A stretch of 64,000 bases of DNA from Streptomyces kaniharaensis (GTDB lineage: Bacteria; Actinomycetota; Actinomycetes; Streptomycetales; Streptomycetaceae): assembly GCF_009569385.1 (NCBI RefSeq), contig NZ_WBOF01000001.1, positions 372,001 to 436,000 of the forward strand, in the 5' to 3' direction. Positions 15,200 to 23,907 of the stretch are shown here, piece by piece. Each line of letters opens with the position of its first letter. The stretch's first letter is position 1. The position numbers and the translations under genes were made by a program. Below the pieces are notes generated by a model. That model did no database searches and was not told where the DNA came from. It saw only the letters and a program-made list of their open reading frames with translations.

Positions 15200-16429
15200 G
15201 TGGTCACCGCGCACTCGGCACCGCGCGCCAGGGCAGTCGCGCGAAAGGCGAAGGGCAGCGTCTTGGCGGATCGGCTCACCGGAGGGGACTCCTCGCTCCT
15301 GCGGCGGATCAACGCCGCGGTCACGCTTCGGGCGTTGCGGGCCGGCCACTCCGTGACCCTCACTCAGCTCGTCGGCGAGACCGGCCTCTCCCGGCCCACC
15401 GTCGAGGGCGTCATCGAGGGCCTGGTGGAGAGCGGGCTGGTCGCCGAGGTCGACCAGCCCAGGGACGACGGCCACCCGGGCAACGGGCGCCGCGGCCGGC
15501 CCGCCCGCTGGTTCCGGTTCCGGGCCGAGGCCGGGCACATCCTCGGCATCGAGATCGGCGTCCACGACGTCCGCGTCATCCTCGCCGACCTCACCGGCCA
15601 GGTGGTGGGCAGTCACGTCAGGCCCGTCGACGAGGCCCTGGCGGCCGAGGGCCGGCTCGCCGCCGCCCGCACCGCCGTCGCCGAGGCGCTGCGCAGGACC
15701 GGCGTCCCGCGCGACAGCCTGTGGGCCGTCGGCGTCGGCACCCCCGGCATCGTCGACCGCGCGGGCACCGTCCGGCTCGGCACCGCGATGCCCGGCTGGA
15801 CCGGCCTCGACCTCGGCGCCCGCCTGCGCCGCTCCTTCCGCTGCCCCGTCCTGATCGAGAACGACGCCAACCTCGCCGCCATCGCCGAGCACTGGCAGGG
15901 CGCGGCGATCGGCGCCGACGACGTCGTCTTCGTCATGGCCGGCCTCAGCCCCGGCGCCGGCTCCCTCATCAACGGCAAGCTCCACCGCGGCTACGGCGGC
16001 GCCGCCGGCGAGATCGGCGCCCTCCACCTGCTCGGCCGGGAGGTCACGCCCGAACGCCTCCTCTCCACCACCGGCAAGCCCCTCAACCCCCTCGACGAGG
16101 CCGCCGTCGCCCGCGTTCTGCGCCTCGCCCGCGAGGGCGACGAGGTCGCCCAGGTCGCCATGGACCGCTTCCTGACCCGCCTCGTCCAGGGCGTCGCGGC
16201 GCTCGTCCTCGCCATCGACCCCCAACTCGTCGTCATCGGCGGCTGGGCGGCCGGCCTCGACGGCGTCCTGGAGCCCCTGCGCGAACGCCTCGCCCGATTC
16301 ACCCTCCGCGCCCCCGAGGTCGCGCCGGCGGCCCTGGGCTCCGAGGTCGTCGCGATGGGCGCCCTCCGCGTCGCCCTCGACCACGTCGAGGACCAGCTCT
16401 TCGCGGTCGACCCGCCCGCCCGCGGCTGA
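15200..16429 (+). CDS. ROK-family transcriptional regulator
   Basis: The 409-residue product combines an N-terminal winged helix (TLTQLVGETGLSRPTVEGVI) with a ROK sugar-kinase-like body (IEIGVHDVRVILADLTG, GVGTPGIVDRAG, IENDANLAAIAEHW). The zinc-binding CxCGxxGC motif usual in ROK kinases and many ROK repressors is missing at the expected place, so its ligand site is altered. GTG at 15200 starts the open frame without a good ribosome-binding site; TTG at 15263, behind AAGGG, is a credible alternative. Its targets are not evident from neighbours. Confidence 0.85.
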   Translation: MVTAHSAPRARAVARKAKGSVLADRLTGGDSSLLRRINAAVTLRALRAGHSVTLTQLVGETGLSRPTVEGVIEGLVESGLVAEVDQPRDDGHPGNGRRGRPARWFRFRAEAGHILGIEIGVHDVRVILADLTGQVVGSHVRPVDEALAAEGRLAAARTAVAEALRRTGVPRDSLWAVGVGTPGIVDRAGTVRLGTAMPGWTGLDLGARLRRSFRCPVLIENDANLAAIAEHWQGAAIGADDVVFVMAGLSPGAGSLINGKLHRGYGGAAGEIGALHLLGREVTPERLLSTTGKPLNPLDEAAVARVLRLAREGDEVAQVAMDRFLTRLVQGVAALVLAIDPQLVVIGGWAAGLDGVLEPLRERLARFTLRAPEVAPAALGSEVVAMGALRVALDHVEDQLFAVDPPARG

Positions 16430-16466
16430 CCCTCGCAGGGCGGCGCGGTCGGCGCCGCTCAACGGC

Positions 16467-16502
16467 CGAGGCCCGGGCGCCTGTTGGGGCGTCCGGGCCT
16501 CG
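16467..16502. terminator. terminator between convergent ROK and GntR genes
   Basis: A 15-bp stem with one G-U pair (CGAGGCCCGGGCGCC, 6-nt loop) separates the convergent genes and is followed by TTCC. Confidence 0.8.
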
Positions 16503-16527
16503 TTCCGACGGTCGGGTTCGGGACGGT

Positions 16528-17316
16528 TCAGGAGGCGGTGCGCACCTCGCGGGTGACGCCGACCGGGGCGACGTCGGCGAGGCCGGTCTCGCCGAAGGTC
16601 AGCTTGCAGGTGTCGGCACGGTAGGTCGAGACGGCGAGCGCGACCAGGCGGCCGGCGGAGACGTACTGGGTGGTCATCACCAGCACCGGCGAGCCGGGTG
16701 GGCGCTCCAGGAGGCCGGCCTCGTCGGCCTCGGCGACGCCCAGCTCGACGGAGCGGGACTCGCCGTCGACCTCCAGGCGCTCCAGCTGGCGCAGCACCGA
16801 GCGGGCGCGGTCGCTCTCGGCGCGGAAGCCGGGCAGGTGCGGCAGGGCGGACGCGGGCACGTGCAGCGACTCGGTGGCCATGGGCCGGCCCTCGACCAGG
16901 CGGACCCGGCGGACGGTGTGCACGGTGGCGCCCTCGGCGACGCCGAGGTTCCCGGCGAGCTGCGCCGAGGCCGGGGCGGTGGTGCAGTCGACCGTGCGCC
17001 AGGCCTTGCTGCGGCCGGCGCCGGGCCACCCCTCCTCCTGCCGGTTGACCGGCACGCCGACCCGCGGGGCGGCGATCAGGGTGCCGATGCCCCGGCGGCG
17101 GACCAGCCGGCCCTCCAGCTCCAGCTGGTCGAGCGCCTGCCGAAGGGTCGCCCGGGCAACGCCGAAACGGGCGGCGAGCTCGCGCTCGTTGGGGAGCACC
17201 TGGCCGGTGGAGAACTCCGAATCGATGGCGCGGACCAGCACGGTGCGCAGGTGCCAGTACTTCGGTTCCGGAGCCGCGGTGGGCTGCTGCCCTGTCGTTT
17301 CCACCGTGTCCTCCAC
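16528..17316 (-). CDS. GntR-family regulator with UTRA domain
   Basis: The 262-residue protein has a GntR winged helix (LPNERELAARFGVARATLRQAL, cited for NERELAARFGVARATLR) in the first 85 residues and a UTRA ligand domain behind it (HTVRRVRLVEGRPMATESL, TTQYVSAGRLVALAVSTYR). HutC/DasR-subfamily members sense small metabolites, often phosphorylated sugars or amino acid derivatives. The operator TGGTC-N2-GACCA over its own -35 suggests autorepression. It is divergent from exonuclease III. It is not close enough to DasR in its N-terminus to carry that name. Confidence 0.87.
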   Translation of the reverse strand: MEDTVETTGQQPTAAPEPKYWHLRTVLVRAIDSEFSTGQVLPNERELAARFGVARATLRQALDQLELEGRLVRRRGIGTLIAAPRVGVPVNRQEEGWPGAGRSKAWRTVDCTTAPASAQLAGNLGVAEGATVHTVRRVRLVEGRPMATESLHVPASALPHLPGFRAESDRARSVLRQLERLEVDGESRSVELGVAEADEAGLLERPPGSPVLVMTTQYVSAGRLVALAVSTYRADTCKLTFGETGLADVAPVGVTREVRTAS

Positions 17317-17448
17317 CTTGTTGTGCCCACCCCGCCGAGGGACGGGGGCGAAAGGAGGGCGGATCCCGGGCCCGCTGTCCGCCGTTGCGGCACGTGGGAG
17401 AGCCAGGCTTTATCCGTCCTTCTTTATGAAAGGTCCTTGCAGTAAGCG

Positions 17449-17483
17449 ACCCTAGGGGCTTCGTCCGAAGATGGTCAAGACCA
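17449..17483 (-). promoter_or_regulatory. GntR-gene promoter overlapped by a TGGTC-N2-GACCA operator
   Basis: On the minus strand TTGACC (17478-17473) and TAGGGT (17454-17449) are spaced by 18 nt, a good promoter. The dyad TGGTCAAGACCA (17472-17483) covers the -35. This core is the half-site pattern of DasR-type GntR regulators. The leader to the start codon is about 125 nt. Confidence 0.6.
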
Positions 17484-17540
17484 ATGGCACGCGTTGACAC
17501 GGCCGTCGCACGGGCTCATACCGCGTTCACACCATTCGGT

Positions 17541-17600
17541 GAGGAGCACGACGGCGAGGAGCATGACGGCGAGGGGCACGACGGCGAGGGGCGCGTCACG
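17541..17600. repeat. 15-bp tandem repeats upstream of exonuclease III
   Basis: Three near-identical 15-mers (GAGGAGCACGACGGC and variants) and a partial fourth lie in the intergenic region about 40 bp before the xth start. They would encode EEHDG if translated, but no credible start and stop enclose them. The rest of this 320-bp gap holds only the promoter and operator noted separately and a TTGACA at 17494. Confidence 0.7.
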
Positions 17601-17637
17601 CTTCGGCCCCTCCGACTCCGCTCGGTAGTCTGCCCGG

Positions 17638-18444
17638 GTGATCGTGGTGACAAGTGCGAATGTGAACGGGATCCGGGCGGCGGCCAAGAAGGGCTTCATC
17701 GAGTGGCTGGCCGCCACCGACGCCGATGTGATCTGCCTGCAGGAGGTGCGCTCCGAGCCCGAGCAACTGCCCGTCGAGCTACGCGACTTGGAGGGCTGGC
17801 ACGCGGCCTGGGCCCCGTCCGCCGCCAAGGGCCGGGCCGGCGTCGCCATCCTGTCGCGACAGGAACCGCAGCGGACCGCGATCGGCTTCGGCTCGCAGGA
17901 GTTCGACGACTCGGGCCGGTACCTCGAAATCGACCTCCCCGGACTGACCGTCGCCAGCCTCTACCTCCCCAGCGGCGAGGTCGGCACCGAACGCCAGGAC
18001 GAGAAGGAACGCTTCATGGCGGAGTTCCTCGACCACCTCACCGCCCTGCGCACCCGCGCCGCCGCCGACGGCCGCGAGGTCGTCGTCTGCGGCGACTGGA
18101 ACATCGCCCACCGCCCCGAGGACCTCAAGAACTGGAAGGCCAACCAGAAGTCCGCCGGCTTCCTCCCCGAGGAACGAGCCTGGCTCTCCCGCGTCTACGA
18201 CGAAGCCGGCTACGTCGACGTCGTCCGCGCCCTCCACCCCGACCGCACCGGCCCCTACTCCTGGTGGTCCTACCGCGGCCGCGCCTTCGACAACGACTCG
18301 GGCTGGCGCATCGACCTGATCGTTTCCACCGAGAACCTCGCCGACAAGGCCGTCGAGGCCTACGTCGAACGCGCCGCCACCCACGCCGAACGCTGGTCCG
18401 ATCACGCGCCCGTCACCGCGGTGTTCGACGTCGGCGATAACTGA
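17638..18444 (+). CDS. xth: exodeoxyribonuclease III / AP endonuclease
   Basis: The 268-residue enzyme should cut DNA at abasic sites and remove 3' blocks during base-excision repair. All signature elements are visible: SANVNGIRAAAKKGF, LQEVRSE (metal-binding Glu), the catalytic GDWNIAHRPEDL, the tyrosine in SLYLPSGE, and the terminal WSDHAPV with the general-base histidine. GTG start (MIVVTSANVNG). The length matches XthA of actinomycetes. It stands alone, convergent with the P-type ATPase gene. Confidence 0.95.
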   Translation: MIVVTSANVNGIRAAAKKGFIEWLAATDADVICLQEVRSEPEQLPVELRDLEGWHAAWAPSAAKGRAGVAILSRQEPQRTAIGFGSQEFDDSGRYLEIDLPGLTVASLYLPSGEVGTERQDEKERFMAEFLDHLTALRTRAAADGREVVVCGDWNIAHRPEDLKNWKANQKSAGFLPEERAWLSRVYDEAGYVDVVRALHPDRTGPYSWWSYRGRAFDNDSGWRIDLIVSTENLADKAVEAYVERAATHAERWSDHAPVTAVFDVGDN

Positions 18445-18575
18445 CCTACTGCTAGCTACCGTTGAGCAGAGTCCAGAGTCGTCCCCGGCCTGCGGCCTCC
18501 CACCGTCGAACCTTCCGGCAAGCGGCCCTACCCGTGCCAGGCGGGTGTACAACCCCGGTCACGCCCGGCAGCCAG

Positions 18576-21326
18576 TCACGCCGGTGACCGCGGAGCACCA
18601 CGAGTCCCGCTGCGGGCGCTCGGTGATCTGCGGGCCAGGAGCTTGCCAAGCTCCCACAGCAGCAGGAGCGCGACCGCGGCGAGCAGGGCCCACCCGAACT
18701 GCCGGGCGTTGATGTCGGTGGTGCCGAGGATGCGGTTGAACGCGTCCATCTGGGTGACGAGCACCGCCAGGACGAACTCTCCGAGGGCCGCCAGGTTCAT
18801 CTGCTTGCTGTCGAAGGTGCGGACGGTCAGCACCGAGCCGCGCTCGCTGCGGCACTCGTAGGCCGCCACGATCAGGCAGAGCGCGAAGGCCGTGAAGGCG
18901 ATCGAGTTGCCGATGTGCGCGCTGTGGTAGTGCGCCTGGCCGAGCTTGATCAGACCGAGCAGGGCGACCGTGACGGCCAGCCCCGCGAGTCCGACGGTGA
19001 TCACGACGGGCCTGGTCAGCACGGACTCCCCTCGCGGACGCGGGGTGCGCCGCATCAGTCCCGGGCTCTCCTGGTCGAACCCCAGGGCGAAGCCGAACGG
19101 GGCGTTGACGACGAAGTGGATCCACAGCACCTGCGGCGGGGTGAACGGCTCGCCGGCGGCGATGTTGAGGATCGCGGCTCCGAGGAAGGTCAGCACGAAC
19201 GTCACCAGCAGCACCAGGACGAAGCGGATGTACTTGGTGAGGTTGTCGTAGAGCTTCCGGCCCTCCTCCACGGCGTAGACGATGGTGGCGAAGTTGTCGT
19301 CGGCGAGGACCATCCGGCTGGCGTTCTTCGCCACATCGGTGCCGCTGCCCATGGCGATGCCGATGTCCGCGGCCTTGATGGCGGGCGCGTCGTTCACCCC
19401 GTCGCCGGTCATCGCGACCACGTCGCCCTTCTTCTTGAGCGTGGCCGCGAGCAGCACCTTGTGCTCGGGCGCGACGCGGCCGACCACGCCGATGTCGTCG
19501 ATCCGGGCCAGCCGCTCGTGCTCCGGCAGCGCCGCGAAGTCGGCGCCCAGCATGGCCTCGCCGCCGATGCCGAGCTGGCGGGCGATGGCGGCGCCGGTGG
19601 TGACGTCGTCCCCCGTCACCATGCGCACCCGGATGTGGGCGGCCTGCGCGCTGGCGACGGCGGCCTTCGACTCCTCGCGGGGCGGGTCGACCATGGCCAC
19701 CAGGCTGGTCATCCGCAGGTCGGTGACGAGCGCCAGCAGGTCGCCGTCCGGGTCGAAGTCGACCGGGTCCAGGTCGCGGTAGGCGGCGGCCATCACCCGC
19801 AGTCCCTCGCCACCCATCCGCTCGGTCTGCGACCGGGCGCGTGCGCCGAGGTCCTCGTCCCAGGGGATGCCCGCGCCATCCGCGAGTGCGGTGGTGGCGC
19901 GGGCCGTCACCGCGGGGGCAGCGCCCTTGACGAAGCACCGCACCACCGGTCGGCCGTCCTCGTCCTTCGCCTCGTTGAAGCTGGCCATCAGCTTGTAGCC
20001 GGGGTCGAACGGCAAGGTCGCGAGGCGGGGGAAGCGCTCCCGGGTGGCCTCGATGTCCAGTCCGGCTTTGTGGCCGAGGACGAGCAGGGCGCCCTCGGTC
20101 GGGTCGCCGACGACCTCGCCGTCGACCAGCTTCGCGTCGTTGGCGACGAGGTAGGGCAGGACGGCGTCCTCGATGCTCGGGGAGGAGCCCGCGGCGTGGT
20201 GGATCCTCCCGTCGAGGCGGTAGCCGGTGCCGGAGACGGTGTAGCGGTCGGTGGGGCTGAGCACCTCCACGACCGTCATCTGGTTCATCGTCAGGGTGCC
20301 GGTCTTGTCGGAGTTGATGGCCGAGGTGAAGCCGAGCGTCTCGACGGACGGCAGTTCCTTCACGATCGCGTTGCGCTTGGCCAGGTTGAGGCTGCCGACG
20401 GAGAGGATCACCTGGCTGACCGTGGGCAGCGCCTCCGGGATGGCCGCGATCGCCAGCGAGACCGCGCTGACGAACAGCGCGTCCCACGCCTGGTCGCGGC
20501 TGCGGCCGAGGGCGAACATCACCACCATGGTCAGGCCGGCGGCCGCCGCGATCCACAGCGTCAGCGTGTTGAGCTCGCGGGTGAGCGGCGACTCCTCCTT
20601 CTCCGTGGCCGACAGCATCCCGGAGATCTTGCCCAGTTCGGTCTCGGCGCCCGTCGCGGTGACGACGAGCAGTCCGCTGCCATGGGTGACCGGGGTGTTC
20701 ATGAACGCCATGTTCGTCTGGTCCCCCGGGGCGAGCCGTTCGCCCGTCAGGGTGCCCGCGTCCTTCGCCGCCGGGACGCTCTCGCCGGTCAGCGCCGACT
20801 CGTCGATCTGCAGCGAGCTGGCCTCGACGATCCGTCCGTCCGCCGGCACCTCGTCGCCCGCCGAGACGAGCACGATGTCGCCGACCACCAGCTGTTCCGC
20901 GGAGATCTCCGCCTCAGCCCCCTCCCGCCGGACCCGCGCCGTCGCCTCCATCATCGACTTCAGCGCGTTCATCGCACTCTCGGCCTTGCCCTCCTGGCGC
21001 AGGCCCACGACGGCGTTGAACAGGGTGAGCACGAGGAGCAGGATCGCGGTGGTCCACTCCTTGATCGCCAGCGAGACCACCGCCGAGGCCACCAGGATGA
21101 TCTGCATGTAGCTGCGGTACTGGTCGAGGAAGCGCAGCCAGCCCGGCTTCTGCTTCTCCTCGGGGAGCGCGTTCGGGCCGTGGGAGGCCAACAGCTCGGA
21201 CGCCCGGGCGGCGGTGAGCCCGACCGCAGGGTCGACGTCGAGCCGGGCCGCGACCTCCTCCGGTGTCCGCGTGTACCAGGGAAGCGGGGACTCCTGCGGT
21301 CCGGGCCGGTCAGCCTGCTCCGCCAT
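18576..21326 (-). CDS. cation-transporting P-type ATPase (type II)
   Basis: The 916-residue pump has an N-terminal cation-ATPase domain, actuator TGES loop (ESALTGESVPA), M4 motif AIPEALP, phosphorylation site DKTGTLTMN at about residue 340 and the hinge MTGDGVNDAPAIKAADIGIAMG. PEALP in M4 and the C-terminal four to six helices place it with PacL/SERCA-like or proton/sodium pumps rather than heavy-metal exporters; the ion is uncertain. ATG at 21326 follows GAGGAG. It lies 37 bp behind the PPK2 gene on the same strand, so both are probably cotranscribed. Confidence 0.9.
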   Translation of the reverse strand: MAEQADRPGPQESPLPWYTRTPEEVAARLDVDPAVGLTAARASELLASHGPNALPEEKQKPGWLRFLDQYRSYMQIILVASAVVSLAIKEWTTAILLLVLTLFNAVVGLRQEGKAESAMNALKSMMEATARVRREGAEAEISAEQLVVGDIVLVSAGDEVPADGRIVEASSLQIDESALTGESVPAAKDAGTLTGERLAPGDQTNMAFMNTPVTHGSGLLVVTATGAETELGKISGMLSATEKEESPLTRELNTLTLWIAAAAGLTMVVMFALGRSRDQAWDALFVSAVSLAIAAIPEALPTVSQVILSVGSLNLAKRNAIVKELPSVETLGFTSAINSDKTGTLTMNQMTVVEVLSPTDRYTVSGTGYRLDGRIHHAAGSSPSIEDAVLPYLVANDAKLVDGEVVGDPTEGALLVLGHKAGLDIEATRERFPRLATLPFDPGYKLMASFNEAKDEDGRPVVRCFVKGAAPAVTARATTALADGAGIPWDEDLGARARSQTERMGGEGLRVMAAAYRDLDPVDFDPDGDLLALVTDLRMTSLVAMVDPPREESKAAVASAQAAHIRVRMVTGDDVTTGAAIARQLGIGGEAMLGADFAALPEHERLARIDDIGVVGRVAPEHKVLLAATLKKKGDVVAMTGDGVNDAPAIKAADIGIAMGSGTDVAKNASRMVLADDNFATIVYAVEEGRKLYDNLTKYIRFVLVLLVTFVLTFLGAAILNIAAGEPFTPPQVLWIHFVVNAPFGFALGFDQESPGLMRRTPRPRGESVLTRPVVITVGLAGLAVTVALLGLIKLGQAHYHSAHIGNSIAFTAFALCLIVAAYECRSERGSVLTVRTFDSKQMNLAALGEFVLAVLVTQMDAFNRILGTTDINARQFGWALLAAVALLLLWELGKLLARRSPSARSGTRGAPRSPA

Positions 21327-21363
21327 CTTCACTCCTCAAGATCCGGGCTGGTCCGCCGAAGCG

Positions 21364-22320
21364 TCAGTCGGTCCGGTGCTTCGCCGCGTACGGGTCACGC
21401 GCGGCGCCCCTGGGGGCCTCCTTCTCCAGTCGGCGCTTGGCCGCGAGGAGGTCCTTCCCGGCCTGCTCGTCGACCGTGGGGTACTGCGGATCGATCCCGA
21501 TCAGGGTGTGGGCGAGCACCGCCGCCGCGCAGATGCGCGCGAACCACTTGCGGTCGGCCGGTACGACGTACCAGGGTGCCCACGGCGTGCTCGTGGCCGA
21601 CAGCACGTCGGAGAACGCCTCCTGGTAGTCGTCCCAACGCTCGCGCTCGCGGATGTCGGCCGCGGAGAACTTCCAGTTCTTCTCGGGCAGGTCGATCCGC
21701 TTCAGGAAGCGGGTGCGCTGCTCCTCCTTGGAGAGGTTCAGGAAGATCTTCACCACCTTGATCCCGTTGTCGGTGAGGTAGCGCTCCCAGTCGTTGATCT
21801 CCCGGTACCGGCGGTGCCAGACCCCAGGGCCCTTCGCCTCCTCCGGCAGCTTCTGCCGGTCGAGGTTCTCCGGGTGGACACGCACCACGAGGACCTCCTC
21901 GTAGTGCGACCGGTTGAAGATCCCGATGTCCCCACGTGCCGGGAGCCGCTGCGCGTACCGCCACAGGAAGTCGTGGTCGAGCTCCTCAGTGGAAGGCACC
22001 TTGAAGCTGCTCACCTGGACGCCCTGCGGGTTGACCCCGCTCATGACGTGACGGATCGTCCCGTCCTTCCCGCCGGCGTCGAGCGCCTGGAGGCAGAGCA
22101 GGACTCCGTAGGTGTCCTGAGCGGCCAGCCGGGCCTGGTACTCCGACAGCAGCGACACGCCGGTGCGCAGCAGCTCCGCGGCCTCGCGCTTCTTCATGCC
22201 CGCCTTGTAGCGGGGATCGAAGTCCTCCGCGAGGTTCACCCGCGACCCCGGCTCCACCCGCAGCGGCTTGATGAACTTCGCAATGCGCTTGGCCGTCCGT
22301 TTGTCCGACATCGCCCGCAC
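21364..22320 (-). CDS. ppk2: polyphosphate kinase 2 family protein
   Basis: This protein of about 318 residues transfers phosphate between polyphosphate and nucleotides. It has Walker A DAGGKDGT (residues 81-88), the PPK2 lid and Walker-B region GIFNRSHYEEVLVVRVHP, and the conserved KFSAADIRERERWDDYQEAF, here seen as RERERWDDYQ. AGAGGA lies 4 nt before the GTG at 22320; ATG at 22311 (MSDKRTAKRIA) is the alternative. Whether it makes ATP, GTP or ADP cannot be told. It leads an apparent operon with the P-type ATPase. Confidence 0.9.
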   Translation of the reverse strand: MRAMSDKRTAKRIAKFIKPLRVEPGSRVNLAEDFDPRYKAGMKKREAAELLRTGVSLLSEYQARLAAQDTYGVLLCLQALDAGGKDGTIRHVMSGVNPQGVQVSSFKVPSTEELDHDFLWRYAQRLPARGDIGIFNRSHYEEVLVVRVHPENLDRQKLPEEAKGPGVWHRRYREINDWERYLTDNGIKVVKIFLNLSKEEQRTRFLKRIDLPEKNWKFSAADIRERERWDDYQEAFSDVLSATSTPWAPWYVVPADRKWFARICAAAVLAHTLIGIDPQYPTVDEQAGKDLLAAKRRLEKEAPRGAARDPYAAKHRTD

Positions 22321-22622
22321 CAGTTCCTCTCGGGTCCGGCAGGAATCGCGCAGCCCGCCAGGTCGCCCCATCCGCACCGGCATCCACGACGCGGGCCGAA
22401 CCGGGACCGACCAGCACGGGTGAGTGCTACCTGCCACGCTGTGGCCGCCGGACACCCGCGTCAATCCGACAGCGCCCGTCCGGGCAGGCCTGCCCACAGC
22501 CGCCCGGCAGCGGCGGTCTTCCGGCAGCCCTTGGTCGTTCGTCCGGCAGCCGTGGGTGGCGACGGCAAGAGACCGGGCCGACGATGGGGCTGTCGCGCAT
22601 TTCCCTGCGATCGGAGGCCATG
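22321..22622. other. divergent intergenic region, no gene seen
   Basis: This gap between ppk2 and the divergent DUF1269 gene contains no coding frame I trust. A single half-site CGGGTGA at 22417-22423 resembles half of the palindrome repeated further on. GGAGG at 22613-22617 is the ribosome-binding site of the DUF1269 gene. Confidence 0.5.
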
Positions 22623-23114
22623 ATGGCGACCCTGACGGTATGGCGCTTTCCCAGCGCGACCGGAGCCGAGGAAGCTCTCGCCACGCTGAAGAAGCTGGGG
22701 CGCCAAGAGCTGATCAAGGTCCAGGACGGAGCCGTGATCACCTGGCCGGAAGGTGCCAGGAAGCCGAAGACCCGCCACCTGAGCGACATGACCGACATGG
22801 GCGCCTTAGGTGGCGCCTTCTGGGGCTTCCTCCTCGGGATGATCTTCTTCGTCCCCCTTCTCGGCGCGGCGGTGGGCGCGGCCGGAGGCGCGCTGGGGGG
22901 CCACCTCGCTCACCTCGGCATCGACGAGGGCTTCATCAAGCAGGTGCGGGAGAAGGTGACGCCCGGCACCTCCGCATTGTTCGTGCTCAGCTCCGACGCC
23001 GTGCTCGATCGGGTCAGATCCGCGTTCGAGGGCTGGCACGCCGAACTCCTGGAGACGAACCTCTCGGCGGACGAAGAGGCCCGGCTGCGCGAAGCGTTCA
23101 CCGAAGGCGAGTGA
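22623..23114 (+). CDS. DUF1269-family membrane protein
   Basis: The 163-residue protein has an N-terminal alpha/beta ferredoxin-like half (MATLTVWRFPSATGAEEAL), a glycine-rich double membrane segment (GAFWGFLLGMIFFVPLLGAA) and a C-terminal half ending LRDAF-like (EEARLREAFTEGE). This is the DUF1269 layout found in actinobacteria, of unknown function, often among stress and dormancy genes. GGAGG lies 5 nt before the second of two adjacent ATGs, which fixes the start. It is divergent from ppk2. Confidence 0.85.
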   Translation: MATLTVWRFPSATGAEEALATLKKLGRQELIKVQDGAVITWPEGARKPKTRHLSDMTDMGALGGAFWGFLLGMIFFVPLLGAAVGAAGGALGGHLAHLGIDEGFIKQVREKVTPGTSALFVLSSDAVLDRVRSAFEGWHAELLETNLSADEEARLREAFTEGE

Positions 23115-23179
23115 GAACCTGACGGCCGAGGACCAGCGTGGCGGGTGGGCAGCGTGGGGCGCCGTACTCTGAAGGTCTG

Positions 23180-23896
23180 ATGCGACTTCGCCGCCCGGCG
23201 GCTCCCGGGATCGTACTGGCCTCGGTGTTGACCGTCCTGATTCTGGTGAACCTCGCCGACAACGGTCTCCTGCCGTCGCTCGGCCTGGCCAACGCCGCCC
23301 TGACGATCGCGGTCCTCACCGTGATCGTGTGGTGGGCCGGCGGCACCCGGGACGACGTCGCCCTGGGCAGGGGAACGATTCGGCGCGGCGCGATCTGGGC
23401 GGCGGCCCTGATCGGCGTCGTCGCCACGGTCTACCTGGTCGCCGCTCTGCTGCCGTTCACCCGTGAGCTGTTCTCCGACCGGCGCAGCGCGCACCTGCCC
23501 GGTGGAGAGGTGGCCCTGCGCGTGTTCGTCGCCGTCCCGCTGGGCACCGTGCTCCTCGAGGAGTACGCCTTCCGCGGCGTGCTGTACGGGCTGATCCGGC
23601 GCTACCGCGGCACAGTCACGGCAACCGTCACCTCGTCGCTGCTGTTCGGGCTCTGGCACGTCCTCCCCTCCCTGCACGTGGCCACCCAGAAACCCGCGCT
23701 CACCGCGGTCTTCGGCCACACCCCCGTCGGTGCGGTCATCGCCGACCTCGGCGCGGTGCTCTTCACCTCAGCCGCCGGTGTGCTCTTCTGCGAGCTGCGC
23801 CGCCGCAGTGACAGCCTGCTGGCACCGATCGGGCTGCACTGGGCGACCAACGCGCTGGGCTATCTCGCCGCGTACGCCCTGACGCGGCTGGCATAG
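23180..23896 (+). CDS. CPBP-family intramembrane metalloprotease
   Basis: The 238-residue membrane protein has about seven hydrophobic helices and the three CPBP (CAAX protease / bacteriocin-processing) motifs: EE at 127-128 with R132 (LEEYAFRG), H160 (FGLWH) and H220 (LHWATNA). It should cleave membrane-associated peptides; the target is unknown. The ATG at 23180 follows GAAGG; GTG at 23138 would add 14 residues. It lies 65 bp after the DUF1269 gene and may share its transcript. Confidence 0.88.
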   Translation: MRLRRPAAPGIVLASVLTVLILVNLADNGLLPSLGLANAALTIAVLTVIVWWAGGTRDDVALGRGTIRRGAIWAAALIGVVATVYLVAALLPFTRELFSDRRSAHLPGGEVALRVFVAVPLGTVLLEEYAFRGVLYGLIRRYRGTVTATVTSSLLFGLWHVLPSLHVATQKPALTAVFGHTPVGAVIADLGAVLFTSAAGVLFCELRRRSDSLLAPIGLHWATNALGYLAAYALTRLA

Positions 23897-23907
23897 CCAC
23901 CCCAAGG

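Noticed and set aside
15200..16429. Naming the ROK regulator Rok7B7 because of the xylose-type operon
   Set aside because: It lies 8 kb away, several unrelated genes intervene, and I could not match its sequence with confidence.
17484..18440. + strand frame beginning with EEHDG repeats
   Set aside because: After the repeats it becomes an Arg-rich shadow of xth. No ribosome-binding site or stop isolates a short repeat peptide.
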